Source: Lachnospiraceae bacterium (GTDB taxonomy: Bacteria > Bacillota > Clostridia > Lachnospirales > Lachnospiraceae). From it: 64,000 bases of DNA. The translations under genes and the position numbers were made by a program. The stretch is taken from positions 1 to 64,000 of the forward strand of contig JAAZZQ010000003.1 in NCBI GenBank assembly GCA_014239155.1, written 5' to 3'. Below, in pieces: positions 1 to 6,841 of the stretch (positions within the stretch are counted from its first letter, which is position 1; each line of letters opens with the position of its first letter). The notes beneath the pieces were generated by a model. That model saw only the letters and a list, made by a program, of their open reading frames with translations, was not told the DNA's origin and searched no databases.

Positions 1-113
1 TCCCTCACAGAAGTGAATAAGACCCCTTGAAGACGACGAGGTAGATAGGATATAGATGGAAGTACAGTAATGTATGAAGTAGAATATTACTAATAGGTCG
101 AAGGCTTATCCTG
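1..113 (+). rRNA. 23S ribosomal RNA, 3' end (partial)
   Basis: The first bases carry the conserved 3'-terminal region of 23S rRNA: GACCCCTTGAAGACGACGAG near position 22 and the very conserved ACTAATAGGTCGAAGGCTTA near position 90. The gene enters from outside the window and its 3' boundary is estimated from the usual end a few bases after this motif. A tRNA-Glu gene and a terminator follow on the same strand. The roughly 78 bases between the 23S end and the tRNA are too short to hold a 5S gene. Confidence 0.93.
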
Positions 114-190
114 AGAGGTATGGAGAAGGAAATGTTGAAGAGAATTAATTTTTGTGTTCGGTTTTGAGGGAATACTTCAAAATTTTAATT

Positions 191-262
191 GGCTCCATGG
201 TCAAGCGGTTAAGACATCGCCCTTTCACGGCGGTAACACGGGTTCGATTCCCGTTGGAGTCA
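191..262 (+). tRNA. tRNA-Glu (anticodon TTC)
   Basis: A cloverleaf can be folded. The acceptor GGCTCCA pairs with TGGAGTC (one G-T pair), the D arm holds GGTCAAGCGGTTAAGAC, the anticodon loop CTTTCAC carries TTC, and the T arm has the GGTTCGATTCC motif. The CCA end is not encoded. It lies about 78 bases after the 23S rRNA end and just before a strong terminator, so it is the last gene of the rRNA operon. Confidence 0.95.
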
Positions 263-291
263 TTGTTAAGCTTGAACGTTTTATATTTTAG

Positions 292-319
292 AAGCAATGA
301 TATTTGTCATTGCTTTTTT
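292..319 (+). terminator. Rho-independent terminator of the rRNA operon
   Basis: Nine-base-pair stem AAGCAATGA / TCATTGCTT with a six-base loop, followed by a run of T. It directly follows tRNA-Glu and closes the rrn transcript. Confidence 0.85.
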
Positions 320-362
320 GAAGTATATTTCAAAATATAATATTATATCAGAGTCAAGAATA

Positions 363-391
363 TTGAACTTAATGATATCTTGTGTTATACT
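363..391 (+). promoter_or_regulatory. Promoter for metY
   Basis: TTGAAC at 363-368 and TATACT at 386-391 are 17 bases apart, with a TG extension before the -10. Transcription would start near 398, leaving a leader of about 30 bases, too short for a SAM riboswitch or T-box. Confidence 0.7.
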
Positions 392-426
392 ACATCAAAA
401 AGAATATGGGAAAAGGAGCATACAAC

Positions 427-1710
427 ATGAGTAAAGGATATTCTATTGAAACGAAATGTATTCAGTCAGGATGGCATCCCAAAAATGGAGAGCCAAGAGT
501 TTTACCAATTTATCAGTCAACGACCTATAAATATGAAACTTCTGATGAGATGGGAAAATTGTTTGATTTAGAGAAAGAAGGATATTTTTATACAAGATTG
601 CAGAATCCTACTAACGATATGGTTGCACAAAAAATTTGCGAGTTGGAAGGTGGTGTGGCAGCAATGTTGACTTCATCAGGCCAAGCAGCAAATTATTATG
701 CAGTATTTAATATCTGTGAAGCAGGAGATCATGTTGTTTTATCTTCAACAGTTTATGGTGGAACATTTAATCTTTTGACAGTTACTATGAAAAAGATGGG
801 AATTGAGTGTACGATTGTGGATCCTGATTCTGATGAAGAAACGTTAAATAAAGCATTTCAAGAGAATACAAAGTGTGTTTTGGCAGAATCAATTGCTAAT
901 CCAGCATTGGTTGTGCTAGATTTTGAGAAGTTTGCAAAAGTTGCACATACACATGGAGTTCCTTTGATTGTAGATAATACCTTTGCAACGCCAATCAACT
1001 GTCGTCCATTTGAATTTGGCGTAGATATTGTCACGCACTCTACGACAAAATATATGGATGGACATGCTATGTGTGTGGGTGGCGCTATTGTTGATTCAGG
1101 CAATTTTGACTGGATGAAATATGGTGATAAATTTCAAGGTTTAACAACACCAGATGAATCTTATCATGGTGTGACATATACAGAAAAATTTGGAAAGAAG
1201 GCTTATATTACAAAGGCAACTGTACAACTTATGAGAGATTTAGGTTCTATTCCTTCTCCAATGAATTCATTTTTACTTAATATTGGTCTTGAGACATTGC
1301 ATTTAAGGGTTCCAAGACATTGTGAGAATGCATTAAGGGTAGCAGAATGGCTTGAAGAAAATGAAAAAGTTGCGTGGGTAAATTATCCTGGATTGAAAGG
1401 AAATAAATATTATGAGCTGGCACAGAAATATATGCCAAGTGGTACTTGTGGGGTAATTTCCTTTGGACTTAAGGGAGGAAGAGATGTCAGTGTATCTTTT
1501 ATGGATCACTTACAGTTAGCTACAATTGCAACGCATGTTGCGGACGCAAGAACTTGTGTATTGCATCCAGCAAGCCATACACACAGACAAATGAATGACG
1601 AACAATTGATAGAAGCAGGTGTTCAGCCGGATTTGATTCGGTTTTCAGTAGGAATAGAAAACGCAGATGATATTATTGCCGATATAGAACAGGCATTTAT
1701 GCATATTTAA
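427..1710 (+). CDS. metY: O-acetylhomoserine aminocarboxypropyltransferase / sulfhydrylase (Cys/Met PLP family)
   Basis: PLP-dependent enzyme of the Cys/Met metabolism family, 427 residues, the usual length for O-acetylhomoserine sulfhydrylases, which make homocysteine (or methionine with methanethiol) from O-acetylhomoserine in the cytoplasm. Visible family motifs are YFYTRLQNPT near residue 55, the cofactor-stacking STVYGGTF, the aspartate in IVDNTFATP, and the Schiff-base lysine in THSTTKYMDGH near residue 205. The ATG at 427 is chosen because AAAAGGAG lies nine bases upstream; the reading frame is open further 5' but has no ribosome site there. A membrane-protein gene starts three bases after the stop, so the two are probably co-transcribed. 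Methionine gamma-lyase belongs to the same family and cannot be fully excluded, but motif spacing and length favour MetY. Confidence 0.88.
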   Translation: MSKGYSIETKCIQSGWHPKNGEPRVLPIYQSTTYKYETSDEMGKLFDLEKEGYFYTRLQNPTNDMVAQKICELEGGVAAMLTSSGQAANYYAVFNICEAGDHVVLSSTVYGGTFNLLTVTMKKMGIECTIVDPDSDEETLNKAFQENTKCVLAESIANPALVVLDFEKFAKVAHTHGVPLIVDNTFATPINCRPFEFGVDIVTHSTTKYMDGHAMCVGGAIVDSGNFDWMKYGDKFQGLTTPDESYHGVTYTEKFGKKAYITKATVQLMRDLGSIPSPMNSFLLNIGLETLHLRVPRHCENALRVAEWLEENEKVAWVNYPGLKGNKYYELAQKYMPSGTCGVISFGLKGGRDVSVSFMDHLQLATIATHVADARTCVLHPASHTHRQMNDEQLIEAGVQPDLIRFSVGIENADDIIADIEQAFMHI

Positions 1711-1712
1711 TT

Positions 1713-2483
1713 ATGAAAAAATACAGTTGGTTATCAGGTTTGTTTTTGCTGATTTTGTCAGGTATTGCAATTAGTGTAAGAATATATTATATTAATAATT
1801 TAATGACAGAGATAAATATCAACGAAGAAATCTATCTTGCTGCTAAGGTGCGTGCTGAAAATATAAGTTTGTCAATAATATTTTCAGATGGATTTGACAT
1901 AAAATCGTTATATATATCTAATTTATATTTGATGTTTTTGATTTTTGGAAACTTTACAGTGGCAGGAGTATACTTAAATATTTTATATCAGGTGGTAACA
2001 GTTATTTTGGTATATTCTATGGTAAAAATTGTGGCAAACAAGTATATTAGTTTTGCAGTAGGTTTAATAGCCGCTGTATTGCCAGGATATATTCATCATT
2101 TGTCAAAGGTCAATATTATTGATATGGAAATTTTTCTCTTAGTACTAATATTAAATTTAATTGTTTTTATCATTCATTTATTATATAGTAAGTTTTATGT
2201 TAAAAAATTGAGTTCATCAACAGTAGAGAGAAGTAAAACAGAGAACAAACAGACATTAGTTACAGAAATAGAGGAAAGTACAGGAGTTTTAATGGATCGC
2301 TCTATGAAAGAAATACATTATGATGATTTGGAGGAACATAAAGTGCAATATATTGAGAATCCACTTCCTGTTCCAAAACGAAAACAACATAAAGAAATGG
2401 ATTTTGCGTTTGAGCCGACTGACAGTAATGATGATTATGATTTAAAGGATATGACAAATAAAGATTTTTATGATATTGAGTAA
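1713..2483 (+). CDS. Hypothetical multi-pass membrane protein
   Basis: Product of 256 residues, not confidently recognised. It has a hydrophobic helix at about residues 5-25, several more between about 60 and 165, and then a hydrophilic, charged C-terminal tail of about 90 residues rich in Glu, Lys and Asp. The N-terminal half resembles the membrane portion of dolichyl-phosphate-mannose-type (GT39/PMT-like) glycosyltransferases, but it is far too short for one and no catalytic motif is clear. The ATG is three bases after the metY stop, which suggests translational coupling. A strong terminator follows. Function unknown. Confidence 0.7.
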   Translation: MKKYSWLSGLFLLILSGIAISVRIYYINNLMTEININEEIYLAAKVRAENISLSIIFSDGFDIKSLYISNLYLMFLIFGNFTVAGVYLNILYQVVTVILVYSMVKIVANKYISFAVGLIAAVLPGYIHHLSKVNIIDMEIFLLVLILNLIVFIIHLLYSKFYVKKLSSSTVERSKTENKQTLVTEIEESTGVLMDRSMKEIHYDDLEEHKVQYIENPLPVPKRKQHKEMDFAFEPTDSNDDYDLKDMTNKDFYDIE

Positions 2484-2512
2484 TAAAAATAAATTTGTGC
2501 ACATAATAAAAA

Positions 2513-2540
2513 GGACCCTAAATTGGAGGGTTCTTTTTTT
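2513..2540 (+). terminator. Terminator of the metY operon
   Basis: Stem GGACCCT / AGGGTTC (one G-T pair), loop of seven, then seven T. A family I hairpin element begins immediately after the T run. Confidence 0.85.
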
Positions 2541-2628
2541 ATGCACAGACCTGTACAGAGGAAATATGCCACTAACGTGGCGCACAGGTCGCGCGGCGAG
2601 TAGGGGAAGTAATTCTTCCGTACTCGAT
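2541..2628 (+). repeat. Family I multi-hairpin intergenic element, copy A
   Basis: About 88 bases homologous to the reverse complements of 56620-56706 and 63442-63530. Shared order: ATGCACA, an AAGGAAATATG-like block, a small hairpin GCCAC-taac-GTGGC, a GC-rich block, and a terminal hairpin made of GAGTAGGGGAAG and CTTCCGTACTC. It lies between the metY terminator and tepA. Bases 2631-2653 repeat the beginning of the element (GGGCACTCAAAGGAAAT), so a truncated second copy follows in tandem. Confidence 0.75.
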
Positions 2629-2678
2629 TACACACGGGCACTCAAAGGAAATTAGAAAGCCGTAGAAAGGAATGTGCT

Positions 2679-3398
2679 ATGAGTAACGAAAATGAAACAA
2701 AAAAACAAAATGATGGTGAGCTTGAAGCAAAAAAATATAAAGATGAAAAAATTGAAAAAGAAAGTCAAGTCACTTTAGATGAAAATAGTAGTAACCACAG
2801 AATTCATCTGATTACAATTATCGGTGAGATAGAAGGGCATGAAAATGCAGGAAATCAGTCTAAAGTGACAAAATATGAATTGCTTTTACCACAGCTTGCT
2901 TCTATAGAGGATAGCAATGAGGTTGACGGAGTATTATTGCTTTTAAATACAATGGGAGGAGATGTAGAGGCTGGGCTTGCAATAGCAGAGATGATTGCAT
3001 CACTTAGCAAACCTACTGTTTCATTGGTCCTAGGAGGAAGTCACAGCATTGGAGTTCCAATTGCAGTGAGTACAAATTATTCTTTTATTGTTCCAACAGG
3101 TACTATGGTTGTGCATCCAGTTAGGATGAATGGTATGGTAATAGGAGTGCCACAGACGTTTAATTATTTTAGAGAAGTACAGAATCGAATTACAAGTTTT
3201 GTATGTTCTCATTGTAATATAGAAAAGGAACGATATGAGGAATTGATGATGGAGACAGAAGTTCTCACCAAAGATGTAGGTAGTGTATTAGAAGGCAAGG
3301 AGGCAGTCAAAGAAGGGATCATCTGTGAAATCGGTGGTATATCTCAGGCGATTGCAAAATTGCATGAGTTGATTAACAAAAAGAAAAATAAAAAATAA
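2679..3398 (+). CDS. tepA: ClpP-fold serine peptidase, TepA/YmfB-like
   Basis: Product of 239 residues related to ClpP and to the translocation-enhancing peptidase TepA of Firmicutes. After a charged, low-complexity N-terminus of about 40 residues comes the crotonase/ClpP-like core: LLLNTMGGDVEAGLAIAEMI near residue 90, the nucleophile Ser in the GGSHSIGV loop near 118 and the catalytic His in VVHPVRMNG near 146. As in TepA, the loop sequence differs from canonical ClpP. The start has AAAGGAATG six to ten bases upstream. In many relatives tepA sits beside ftsK/spoIIIE; here it stands alone between a repeat and a kinase gene. Substrate unknown. Confidence 0.82.
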   Translation: MSNENETKKQNDGELEAKKYKDEKIEKESQVTLDENSSNHRIHLITIIGEIEGHENAGNQSKVTKYELLLPQLASIEDSNEVDGVLLLLNTMGGDVEAGLAIAEMIASLSKPTVSLVLGGSHSIGVPIAVSTNYSFIVPTGTMVVHPVRMNGMVIGVPQTFNYFREVQNRITSFVCSHCNIEKERYEELMMETEVLTKDVGSVLEGKEAVKEGIICEIGGISQAIAKLHELINKKKNKK

Positions 3399-3415
3399 TA
3401 CCAATTCACATAGAA

Positions 3416-3449
3416 AAGGACTACGCTATTGACATTGTGTAGTCCTTTG
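3416..3449 (+). terminator. Hairpin terminator after tepA
   Basis: Eleven-base-pair stem AAGGACTACGC / GTGTAGTCCTT with one G-T pair and a ten-base loop. The T tract is short, so termination strength is uncertain. Confidence 0.6.
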
Positions 3450-3501
3450 ATAAAATAGGAATAACAAGCGAAATTTACAGGACAGATAAAAGGAGAGAAA
3501 A

Positions 3502-4305
3502 ATGAATATAACAATTACAGGAAATCTTGGAAGTGGTAAGTCAAGTGTAGCAAAAATACTTAAAGAAAGAGGATATGAATATTCCTCGACAGGAAACATA
3601 TTTCGACAACTTGCTATGGAAAATGGACTTTCTGTTGAAGAATTTAATAAAAAGGTTAATGAAGCTGCGAGTCGTGGAGACCATTCTGTCGATAAGATGA
3701 TAGATGACACAACAACGAAAATTGGTGAAGAGCGGGACAATGTTGTTTTTGACTCCCGTCTTGCATGGTATTTTGCACCAAAGAGTTTTAAAGTGTTTAT
3801 TATCACAGATATTGACGAGGCAAGCCGTAGAGTATTTCATGATAGTTTGCGTACAAATTCAGAGTCTTATGAATCACAAGAAGCTTGTAAAAAAGCATTA
3901 ATTAACAGGCAGAAATTAGAGACTGTTCGTTATCAAGAAATATATCATATTGATTACTATGATATGAATAATTATAATTTGGTCATTGACAGTACATATG
4001 CAGCGCCTGTTGAAATTGCACAAGAAATTTTGGATAAGATGGCTGCATATCAGAATGGTGATTTTGAGAAAATGATGGAGTTGAATCCAAAATCTATAAA
4101 ATTCACAGAGGGAGCAGATTTGAATTTGTTAGACAGTGATATGGTAGAGGTTTTAGAGAAAGATGGGAATTTTATCCTCAGTGCTGGGAGAAGCAAGCTT
4201 GAAGCGATCTTGGCAAACAATGGAAGATTTGTAACTGTTAGAGTTTCTCGTTCAGAATTCGGTGGAGAAGATAGCTTTATGAATTTTACTAATATGGTTA
4301 AATAG
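3502..4305 (+). CDS. Cytidylate-kinase-like P-loop nucleotide kinase with C-terminal extension
   Basis: Product of 267 residues. The N-terminal 180 residues form a P-loop kinase of the cytidylate/adenylate kinase type: Walker A GNLGSGKSS at residues 7-15, a YEYSSTGNIFRQLA segment like the CMP-kinase substrate site, VVFDSRLAWYF near 78, and a lid-like stretch with several Arg. Residues from about 185 form an additional hydrophilic domain not seen in Cmk. Such proteins are annotated cytidylate kinase family in Clostridia; the actual phosphate acceptor is not known. The start has AGGAGAG six bases upstream. Stand-alone transcription unit with its own terminator. Confidence 0.75.
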   Translation: MNITITGNLGSGKSSVAKILKERGYEYSSTGNIFRQLAMENGLSVEEFNKKVNEAASRGDHSVDKMIDDTTTKIGEERDNVVFDSRLAWYFAPKSFKVFIITDIDEASRRVFHDSLRTNSESYESQEACKKALINRQKLETVRYQEIYHIDYYDMNNYNLVIDSTYAAPVEIAQEILDKMAAYQNGDFEKMMELNPKSIKFTEGADLNLLDSDMVEVLEKDGNFILSAGRSKLEAILANNGRFVTVRVSRSEFGGEDSFMNFTNMVK

Positions 4306-4322
4306 TAAGAGAATAGATTAAG

Positions 4323-4378
4323 AAACTGTTTGCAAATAACTGATACATTTTACAAAGTTAATTTGCGAACAGTTTTTA
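4323..4378 (+). terminator. Terminator after the P-loop kinase gene
   Basis: Fifteen-base-pair stem, left arm 4323-4337 and right arm 4361-4375, with one G-T pair, followed by TT. The hairpin also overlaps the 3' end of the CD3324-like pseudogene on the other strand, so it may act in both directions. Confidence 0.7.
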
Positions 4379-4598
4379 GTATCAATTTTGCCATAAGATG
4401 TTCTATAGTGGCACCGTTTTTGTATTTATTTCTGATATCACGATTGTGTTCTGACAGAAATTGATGATATTCTAATGTTTCACCTCATGATTTTCGCTTA
4501 CTTCTGGCTGGTATATAGATAATTTCACCTGAAACATAGCGCTGAATTTGTTTTAATAGGTTTTCGGGAAATATATCTTTTGCGTTTTTATATTTCAT
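4350..4598 (-). pseudogene. CD3324-family protein, interrupted by a stop codon
   Basis: Reading from 4598 on the minus strand gives MKYKNAKDIFPENLLKQIQR and then YVSGEIIYIPARSKRKS, followed by an in-frame TGA and GETLEYHQFLSEHNRDIRNK. This is the known small CD3324 family (about 85 residues), in which a Trp normally stands where the TGA is found; a TGG to TGA change explains the break. A GAGGTG ribosome site precedes the ATG. The downstream half remains open to 4350 and ends LILKTVRKLTL, so the lesion is recent or the result of a sequencing error. Function of the family is unknown. Confidence 0.75.
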
Positions 4599-4691
4599 CT
4601 TTCGCACCTCGCAATAGGATTTTATCATGTGTTTATACAAAAAAATATACACAAATTAGTTATAGGTATTTTTTACCCACACATAAAAATA

Positions 4692-5165
4692 TTAATTCAT
4701 CAGGTAAATCATAAAATTCAAATAGCCAGCGAAAGTTACCCATAATAGATAGGGAATCTGAAGATACGCGGCAAGCGTGTCTAGGTAACTAAATTTAAAA
4801 ATCATTTTGATAATGGCAGTCCACAATACAACAAGCCATATAAATGCAAATAAAAACGTAAGCATATTAAAAAAAATAATGGGCCAGAAGAAGTTTAAAA
4901 TTAGTTGTAACGCATAGCTAAGCAATGCATCTAGTACTTCATAAGAGGATTCCGCTTTCTGCAAATAGATACGAGCGCTTCCAATTCCCATCAATATATA
5001 TAAGAACGTCCAAACAATTGGAAATACAATTGCAGGAGGAGCAAGCGGAGGTTTATTTAGCATAGCATAAATTTTCATGTTGTTGTGTGTGAGAATGGTT
5101 GAGAGACTGCCAACGCCGAGTGCAATAAAGACAGAAATGAAATAGGGTTTTAATTTAGCCCACAT
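4692..5165 (-). CDS. tspO: TspO/MBR-family tryptophan-rich sensory membrane protein
   Basis: Product of 157 residues with five hydrophobic helices, typical of TspO, which binds porphyrins and related ligands in the membrane. The signature stretch NKPPLAPPAIVFPIVWTFLY follows the first helix, GIGSARIY marks helix 2, and the last helices have PYLLWVTFAGYLNF, matching the family pattern WxxFAxYLN. The ATG at 5165 is preferred over the upstream GTG/ATG codons because GAGG lies six bases before it. It is convergent with the upstream plus-strand kinase and follows tyrA on the same strand with an 85-base gap. Confidence 0.9.
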   Translation of the reverse strand: MWAKLKPYFISVFIALGVGSLSTILTHNNMKIYAMLNKPPLAPPAIVFPIVWTFLYILMGIGSARIYLQKAESSYEVLDALLSYALQLILNFFWPIIFFNMLTFLFAFIWLVVLWTAIIKMIFKFSYLDTLAAYLQIPYLLWVTFAGYLNFMIYLMN

Positions 5166-5250
5166 AGGAAACCTCATCACAGCGATAAATTCTATATAGT
5201 ATTCTATGCGATAATGAAATTTCCTATGAGATAAAATAGACAGTTATTCT

Positions 5251-6372
5251 TTATTTTCTTTGATGGGTGGAATAATGTAGGCTTTTAAGCAAGATAATAG
5301 CTTCTTCTAAGGAATTTTGTTCATAAAATTCTATACGCAGTACGCCTTCTTCAAAGTCCCGGTTATGTACAATTCCAATATTTTTGATAGAGATGTCTGC
5401 TTTGGCGAGTAGAGTGGCGAGGGAAGCAATTGCGCCTGCTTCATCAGGAATATCTACATAACACGCAAACACTTTGTTGATTGGTCCTCTTGGCAGGTCA
5501 GAAAAAGAATCTCGATATTCTTTAGAAGCTGTGAATAAGTCATAGGTAAATCCAGTTTGTTTTGTGCGTATAGCATTGCTGATTGACTGTAGCGAGCGAA
5601 TGTAATCGTCTAACAAATTGGCAATATTTTCTGTGTTTGACATGCAGATAGATTCCCACATGTCTGGGGAGGAGGAGGCAATGCGCGTAATGTCTTTGAA
5701 TCCGCCCGCAGCAATCATCTTCATAGTGCCTTCTGTGGAATCATGGTCATGTACTAGATTTGCGAGTGCAGCAGCGACAAGATGTGGAACATGACTGATG
5801 GCAGCAGTTACATAGTCGTGTTCTTGACTGTCTAAAATCATTGGAATAGCCCCCATTTTTTTTACAAGGGAATAATATTTAGCGACAGCTTCGCTGGAAA
5901 CCGTCTCTGTGGGGGTAAGAATATAGTATGCGTTTTCCAAAAGGAGGGGATTGGCATTTGAAAATCCTGTTTTTTCGCTGCCTGCCATTGGATGTCCGCC
6001 AATAAACTGATGTTCCAATCCAAGTTGTGAAACTGTTTTATGGATAGAACCTTTGACACTTCCAACATCAGTGATAATTGTATTTTTGGATAGAAAAGGT
6101 TTGAGTTGCTTTAAAAATTGATTATTTACAGAGACAGGACCGCATAGGAATATCATATCACAGCAAGAAAAGAGTTCGTTTATTTCAGTAGTGCCAATAT
6201 CAATTGCACTAGCGGCAATTGCTTCCTCTAAAGTGGATTGTCTGCGTGCGTACGCTATAATCTGAACATTAGAATAAATTTGTTTGATTGCAAGCGCAAT
6301 AGAGCCGCCAATTAATCCAAGGCTGAGAAAACCAAATTTGTTGTTTTTATTACTATCTATCATACAATTCAT
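5251..6372 (-). CDS. tyrA: Prephenate dehydrogenase with ACT domain
   Basis: Product of 373 residues. It oxidises and decarboxylates prephenate to 4-hydroxyphenylpyruvate in tyrosine synthesis. The N-terminal NAD-binding fold starts with FLSLGLIGGSIALAI; further motifs are DVGSVKG and the family block GGHPMAGSEKTGF near residue 122, containing the catalytic His region. The all-helical dimerisation domain follows (TAAISHVPHLVAAALAN). From about residue 300 an ACT domain (VFACYVDIPDEAGAIASLAT) suggests feedback control by tyrosine. The ribosome site before 6372 is weak and distant (AAGGGA). A good promoter lies at 6432-6460. Confidence 0.92.
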   Translation of the reverse strand: MNCMIDSNKNNKFGFLSLGLIGGSIALAIKQIYSNVQIIAYARRQSTLEEAIAASAIDIGTTEINELFSCCDMIFLCGPVSVNNQFLKQLKPFLSKNTIITDVGSVKGSIHKTVSQLGLEHQFIGGHPMAGSEKTGFSNANPLLLENAYYILTPTETVSSEAVAKYYSLVKKMGAIPMILDSQEHDYVTAAISHVPHLVAAALANLVHDHDSTEGTMKMIAAGGFKDITRIASSSPDMWESICMSNTENIANLLDDYIRSLQSISNAIRTKQTGFTYDLFTASKEYRDSFSDLPRGPINKVFACYVDIPDEAGAIASLATLLAKADISIKNIGIVHNRDFEEGVLRIEFYEQNSLEEAIILLKSLHYSTHQRK

Positions 6373-6431
6373 AATACAAAAATAATCCCTTTCAAAAATT
6401 GTTGTAAAGATTTTTTAATGTTTGCGAATCT

Positions 6432-6460
6432 ATTTTATCATTGTATTGAAAGTCTGTAAA
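6432..6460 (-). promoter_or_regulatory. Promoter for tyrA
   Basis: On the minus strand TTTACA (6455-6460) and TAAAAT (6432-6437) are separated by 17 bases, with a TG extension. Confidence 0.6.
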
Positions 6461-6609
6461 GCATATCAAAATTAATTTTGTAGCAATATGTATTAATACA
6501 AAATTTTTATACGTTTTTTATACATGTCAAGCGTAAAGTTTGGTCAATTCATATAAAATTTTTAAAAGTATTTTATGCAAATTGCTGTATACAAATTGCA
6601 CAAAAATGA

Positions 6610-6638
6610 TTGAATTGTCTGAAAATATATAGTAAAAT
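6610..6638 (+). promoter_or_regulatory. Promoter for the EF-G-like gene
   Basis: TTGAAT at 6610-6615 and TAAAAT at 6633-6638 with 17 bases between. The predicted leader to the start codon at 6842 is about 195 bases. Confidence 0.6.
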
Positions 6639-6644
6639 GTAATA

Positions 6645-6841
6645 GTTAAGCCATGCACAATTGATTGTAGAATCAATTCTATAAAATCTGTGTTTGACGA
6701 CAGAACAAATTGTTATAGGCAGCTTGAAACCGAATAAAATTGCTTTCGGTGACAGATTATAAATTGGCATGGATAATTATCATTAAATAAGAGTATTCTC
6801 AGGAGAATTGGGAAGGCTCTCTAAAATAGGAGGTAGCTGCA
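6645..6841 (+). promoter_or_regulatory. Structured 5' leader of the EF-G-like gene (candidate cis-regulatory RNA)
   Basis: The predicted leader can fold into nested stems. CCATGC near 6653 can pair with GCATGG near 6768; between them lie AATTGATT-gtag-AATCAATT and CCGAA...TTCGG. ATTCTC...GAGAAT follows at about 6793-6806. The ribosome site AGGAGGT precedes the ATG. No known riboswitch class is recognised. The structure is inferred by eye only. Confidence 0.35.

Noticed and set aside
363-426. SAM riboswitch or T-box before metY
   Set aside because: The promoter at 363-391 leaves a leader of only about 30 bases.
2470-2655. 61-residue ORF across the terminator and family I element
   Set aside because: It runs through a terminator hairpin and a repeat; its composition comes from the palindromes, not from coding selection.
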